Assembly: GCA_945907055.1 (NCBI GenBank)
Contig: CAMDSG010000077.1
Span: 1-7,867, forward strand
Reading direction: 5' to 3'
Origin: Bifidobacterium breve
Lineage (GTDB): Bacteria; Actinomycetota; Acidimicrobiia; IMCC26256
DNA: 7,867 nt
Part shown: positions 5,891 to 7,867 of the stretch, in pieces
Position numbering within the stretch: the stretch's first letter is position 1
How the letters are laid out: the number at the start of each line of letters is the position of its first letter
Program-made: the position numbers and the translations under genes
The notes under the pieces: generated by a model
Seen by the model: only the letters and a program-made list of their open reading frames with translations
What the model was told of the DNA's origin: nothing
The model's database searches: none

Positions 5891-7078
5891 ATGGCCAACC
5901 TTGCTGATACCGATGTAGTAATTGTTGAGGCAGTTCGCTCACCGCTAGGGCGCCGCAATGGTGGCCTCTCCACGGTCCACCCGACAGAGCTCCTAGGCGC
6001 AGTACAGGCGGAGGCAGTAAGGCGTAGCGGAATGGACCCCTCGCTTATCGGCCAAGTTATTGGTGGCTGCGTAAGCCAGATAGGTGAGCAGACCTTCAAC
6101 ATTGCTCGCTCCGCTTGGTTAACAGCCGGCCTCCCCCTTGAGGTCGCAGCTAGCACGGTAGACGCGCAGTGCGGGTCTTCTCAGCAGGCATCGAACATGG
6201 CGATCGCCATGGTTAAGGCAGGCGTCATTGACTCCGCTATGTCATGCGGGGTTGAGAGCATGTCGCGTATTCCCTTGGGCGCAGCGGTACGTGGTGATTT
6301 TGGTCGCCCGATTACAAAGGCATACTTCGCGCAGTACGAATACACAACACAGTTTGAGGGTGCAGAGCGCATTGCTGACCAGTGGGGAATCACGCGTGGC
6401 GACTGTGATGCATTTGGCCTTGAGTCTCAGCAGCGCGCAGCACGTGCGTGGTCAGAGGGGCGATTCGAGCGAGAGGTGCACCCCATCCAGGCTCCAGAGC
6501 GCGCAGAGGATGGATCAGCTGGAGACACCCTGCAGACCATCTCCCGAGATGAAGGACTTAGAGAGACTTCACTAGAGAAGCTCGCAACTCTGAAGCCTGT
6601 TGGTCGCGAGAATGGCGTCCACACTGCAGGAACATCATCACAAATTACAGACGGAGCGGCTGCGCTGATTGTCATGACTGCAAAGCGTGCCGCAGAACTC
6701 GGCCTAACTCCTCGGGCTCGAATCGTTGACCAATGCCTCGTCGGCGTCGACCCCGTGCTCATGCTCACCGGACCCATCGCAGCCACACAACGACTATTCG
6801 ACCGCACTGGGCTCTCGATGAACGACATCGACACAATCGAGATCAACGAGGCATTCGCATCCGTCGTCTTGGCGTTTGAGCGAGAGCACCGCCCCGATAT
6901 GGAGAAGGTCAACCCCAACGGAGGTGCTATCGCTCTTGGCCACCCAGTCGGAGCAACAGGAGCGCGCCTAATTACCTCCGCGCTCCACGAACTTGAGCGC
7001 ACTGACGGAACCTTTGGCCTAATAACGATGTGCTGCGGCGGCGGGCTCGGTACCGGGACCATCATCGAGCGCATCTAA
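5891..7078 (+). CDS. Acetyl-CoA C-acyltransferase (thiolase, degradative/steroid FadA-like)
   Basis: A thiolase that cleaves 3-ketoacyl-CoA with CoA (last step of beta-oxidation) or runs the reverse Claisen condensation. The nucleophilic cysteine is C94 in AQCGSSQQA. The other conserved blocks are NEAFA (319-323), GGAIALGHPVGATGAR (344-359) with H351, and CCGGGLGTGT (381-390) with C381 as the second catalytic cysteine. The 395-residue length is full size. VDPVLMLTGP (286-295) resembles the corresponding stretch of actinobacterial thiolases annotated as acetyl-CoA acyltransferase or steroid 3-ketoacyl-CoA thiolase (FadA5/FadA6-like); that subgrouping is from memory, and no beta-oxidation partner gene is present to fix chain length or substrate. 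It has the best ribosome site in the window and its own long leader. The deacetylase gene begins 38 bp downstream on the same strand, so the two are probably co-transcribed. Confidence 0.95.
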   Translation: MANLADTDVVIVEAVRSPLGRRNGGLSTVHPTELLGAVQAEAVRRSGMDPSLIGQVIGGCVSQIGEQTFNIARSAWLTAGLPLEVAASTVDAQCGSSQQASNMAIAMVKAGVIDSAMSCGVESMSRIPLGAAVRGDFGRPITKAYFAQYEYTTQFEGAERIADQWGITRGDCDAFGLESQQRAARAWSEGRFEREVHPIQAPERAEDGSAGDTLQTISRDEGLRETSLEKLATLKPVGRENGVHTAGTSSQITDGAAALIVMTAKRAAELGLTPRARIVDQCLVGVDPVLMLTGPIAATQRLFDRTGLSMNDIDTIEINEAFASVVLAFEREHRPDMEKVNPNGGAIALGHPVGATGARLITSALHELERTDGTFGLITMCCGGGLGTGTIIERI

Positions 7079-7116
7079 ACGGCCTCCGGCTATCCCTCGG
7101 TCGCTACGCTATTGGC

Positions 7117-7867
7117 GTGACAACTCTTGCTAAGCGCCTCGGGTATGCAGAGGATGCGCGCCTCCTGATCATTAACTGCGACGATCTAGGTTCAACTCGC
7201 GCCGCCAACGTTGCTATATACCAATCCCTGCGTGACGGGCTCGCCACTAGTGCAACATTGATGGTGCCTTGCCCATGGGCACGCGACGCCGCAGCTGAGT
7301 ACCGCGGGGAAGATGTCGGGGTTCATCTCACGCTCAACAGCGAGTGGGAGAATTACCGATGGGGGCCCATCACACGCTCACCGAGCCTCCTAGACGGCGA
7401 CGGCGGTTTTCCGCGCACCCTCGCAGACCTATGGGACCACGCCGATCTTGATGAAGTTCGAAAAGAATGTCGCGCTCAGATCGAACGTGCCATCTACTGG
7501 GGATTCGATGTGAGCCATCTCGACTCCCATATGGGTGCCGTACAACTGCGACCCGAGTTCTTCGATGTTTATCTCGAGATGGCCGCAGAGTTTGCACTCC
7601 CGCTGCGCATGGGCGGAGCAGCCGGAGAGGCTCAGGTTGGATTTCCATACCGCAGACTCGCGGCCGAAGAGGGCATTGTATTTAGCGACCACTTCTTGTA
7701 TACCCGAGTCGGCAGCCGCGGAGATATTGAGCGCATGCTCGCAGATATGCGCCCAGGAGTAACAGAGATCTACTTCCACCCAGCGGTAGAGACCGACGAG
7801 TTGCGCGCATCGCACCCAGACTGGAGTGGGCGCGTGAGAGACCACGAGGCGTTATGCGCCAATGAGG
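7117..7867 (+). CDS. ChbG/HpnK/YdjC-family carbohydrate deacetylase, 3' end beyond the window
   Basis: An open frame of 250 codons runs from GTG 7117 to the window edge without a stop. It matches the YdjC-like family, metal-dependent enzymes that remove N-acetyl groups from sugars such as chitooligosaccharides (ChbG) or act on hopanoid sugar intermediates (HpnK). The family's NxDDxG metal motif is at residues 20-25 (NCDDLG, D22 and D23), a metal-ligand histidine at H70 in GVHLTLN, and a second in LDSHMG (D136, H138). A further conserved YFHPA has H221. The only plausible in-frame start is GTG 7117, which leaves 15 residues before the first beta strand; it has no clear Shine-Dalgarno, consistent with coupling to the thiolase gene 38 bp upstream. 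The missing part is the C-terminus, probably a few tens of residues. Substrate is unknown. Confidence 0.92.
   Translation, partial: MTTLAKRLGYAEDARLLIINCDDLGSTRAANVAIYQSLRDGLATSATLMVPCPWARDAAAEYRGEDVGVHLTLNSEWENYRWGPITRSPSLLDGDGGFPRTLADLWDHADLDEVRKECRAQIERAIYWGFDVSHLDSHMGAVQLRPEFFDVYLEMAAEFALPLRMGGAAGEAQVGFPYRRLAAEEGIVFSDHFLYTRVGSRGDIERMLADMRPGVTEIYFHPAVETDELRASHPDWSGRVRDHEALCANE

Noticed and set aside
5526..6156. Reverse-strand open frames rich in Cys-Cys-Ala-Ala repeats over the intergenic spacer
   Set aside because: The repeated residues come from the 14-bp DNA repeat read on the other strand, and the frames overlap well-supported forward genes.
6427..7074. Long reverse-strand open frame of 215 codons inside the thiolase gene
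   Set aside because: It is the antisense shadow of a full-length thiolase with all catalytic motifs; the protein is Ser/Pro/Arg-rich without domain character.
7370..7845. Reverse-strand open frames near the window end
   Set aside because: The forward frame from 7117 encodes a clear YdjC-family protein through this whole stretch, so these are shadows.

Overview
This 7.9 kb window looks like chromosomal DNA of an actinobacterium, most plausibly a member of the Acidimicrobiia or a relative. The reasons are moderate GC (mid-50s percent by eye), dense coding, GTG as well as ATG starts, and a gene set typical of that group: an HHxxxDG wax ester synthase/diacylglycerol acyltransferase, a CPFA-type DsbA-fold protein, a PIG3-type quinone oxidoreductase, a degradative thiolase and a ChbG/YdjC deacetylase. 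This assignment is inference from protein similarity recalled from memory; there is no rRNA or other phylogenetic marker here. No tRNA, IS element, phage gene or CRISPR array was seen.

Layout. Positions 44-619 (+) encode a small PAP2 membrane phosphatase with all three catalytic motifs. 677-1264 (+) encodes a DsbA-fold protein with a single active-site cysteine. 1352-2761 (+) encodes the WS/DGAT storage-lipid enzyme. 2799-3185 (-) is the only reverse-strand gene, a 128-residue unknown protein with CxxC and CxH motifs; it converges on the WS/DGAT gene and diverges from 3281-4723 (+), an unrecognised lipoprotein with a Ser-rich linker and a Pro-rich tail. 4751-5734 (+) is the quinone oxidoreductase, 27 bp downstream. 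A 156-bp gap (5735-5890), the longest in the window, contains a 14-bp tandem repeat and a nearly G-free, C-rich tract. 5891-7078 (+) is an acetyl-CoA acyltransferase (thiolase), and 7117 to the window end (+) is a ChbG/HpnK/YdjC-family deacetylase cut off by the window edge. No gene-free stretch exceeds 300 bases.

How the genes may work together. The PAP2 phosphatase (lipid phosphates), WS/DGAT (storage esters) and thiolase (acyl-CoA shortening or condensation) share a lipid theme. The lipoprotein and deacetylase point to the envelope or to carbohydrate turnover. Nothing shows these as one pathway; most look like ordinary housekeeping or accessory neighbours. The least explained items are the lipoprotein with its divergent Cys/His partner, and the repeat-bearing C-rich spacer before the thiolase gene. 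I found no convincing new multi-gene system.
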